Origin: an uncultured Clostridium sp.
Lineage (GTDB): Bacteria > Bacillota > Clostridia > Lachnospirales > Lachnospiraceae
DNA length: 5,370 nt
Direction: 5' to 3'
NCBI GenBank assembly: GCA_902464345.1
Contig: CABQJA010000159.1
Location: 1-5,370, forward strand
Part shown: piece after piece, positions 5,367 through 5,370 of the stretch
Layout: every line of letters begins with the position of its first letter
How positions within the stretch are numbered: the first letter of the stretch is position 1
The notes under the pieces: model-generated
Told to the model about the DNA's origin: nothing
Database searches by the model: none
What the model saw: only the letters and a program-made list of their open reading frames with translations
Made by a program: the position numbers and the translations under genes

Positions 5367-5370
5367 ATTC

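Noticed and set aside
1..5370. CRISPR array, tRNA, rRNA, insertion sequence or attachment site
   Set aside because: No regularly spaced repeats, no tRNA cloverleaf, no rRNA sequence, and no transposase or terminal inverted repeats seen on either strand.

Overview
The window looks like chromosomal DNA of a gut-type clostridium, probably a Lachnospiraceae member (Bacillota). The reasons are a moderate GC content, AAGGAG-type ribosome binding sites, a MetH of the short clostridial kind, and a GH25-type protein with C-terminal modules typical of clostridial wall hydrolases. This placement rests on family resemblance read by eye, not on a database match.

Layout. Three genes lie on the minus strand and one diverges on the plus strand. 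From the right, reading leftwards on the minus strand: a GH25-lysozyme-like gene (3146-4228), a cobalamin-dependent methionine synthase metH (618-3053), and the acetolactate synthase regulatory subunit ilvN (1-468, last few codons outside the window). Diverging from the GH25-like gene on the plus strand is a 300-residue CobL-like (CbiE/CbiT-type) protein (4371-5273). It ends before an 18-bp perfect-stem terminator (5318-5366). I see no terminator in either minus-strand gap (469-617 and 3054-3145), so read-through is possible. However, metH and ilvN each have a plausible promoter of their own.

How the genes relate. metH and ilvN are ordinary amino-acid biosynthesis genes (methionine; branched-chain amino acids). 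The ilvN upstream gap holds two good sigma-A-type promoters. A CodY-box-like 15-mer fills the spacer of the upstream one, which would fit nutrient control of branched-chain synthesis.

The two less ordinary genes are the divergent pair. The GH25-like protein keeps the fold-level motifs and two C-terminal modules, but by my alignment it has lost all three usual acidic active-site residues, and it has no signal peptide. The CobL-like protein keeps the order and spacing of the CbiE C-terminal half plus CbiT, but has lost the glycine-rich SAM-binding loops and the first part of CbiE. Both reading frames are intact, with good start signals. They look like retained, non-catalytic descendants of known enzymes rather than decaying pseudogenes, and they are the most unusual content here.
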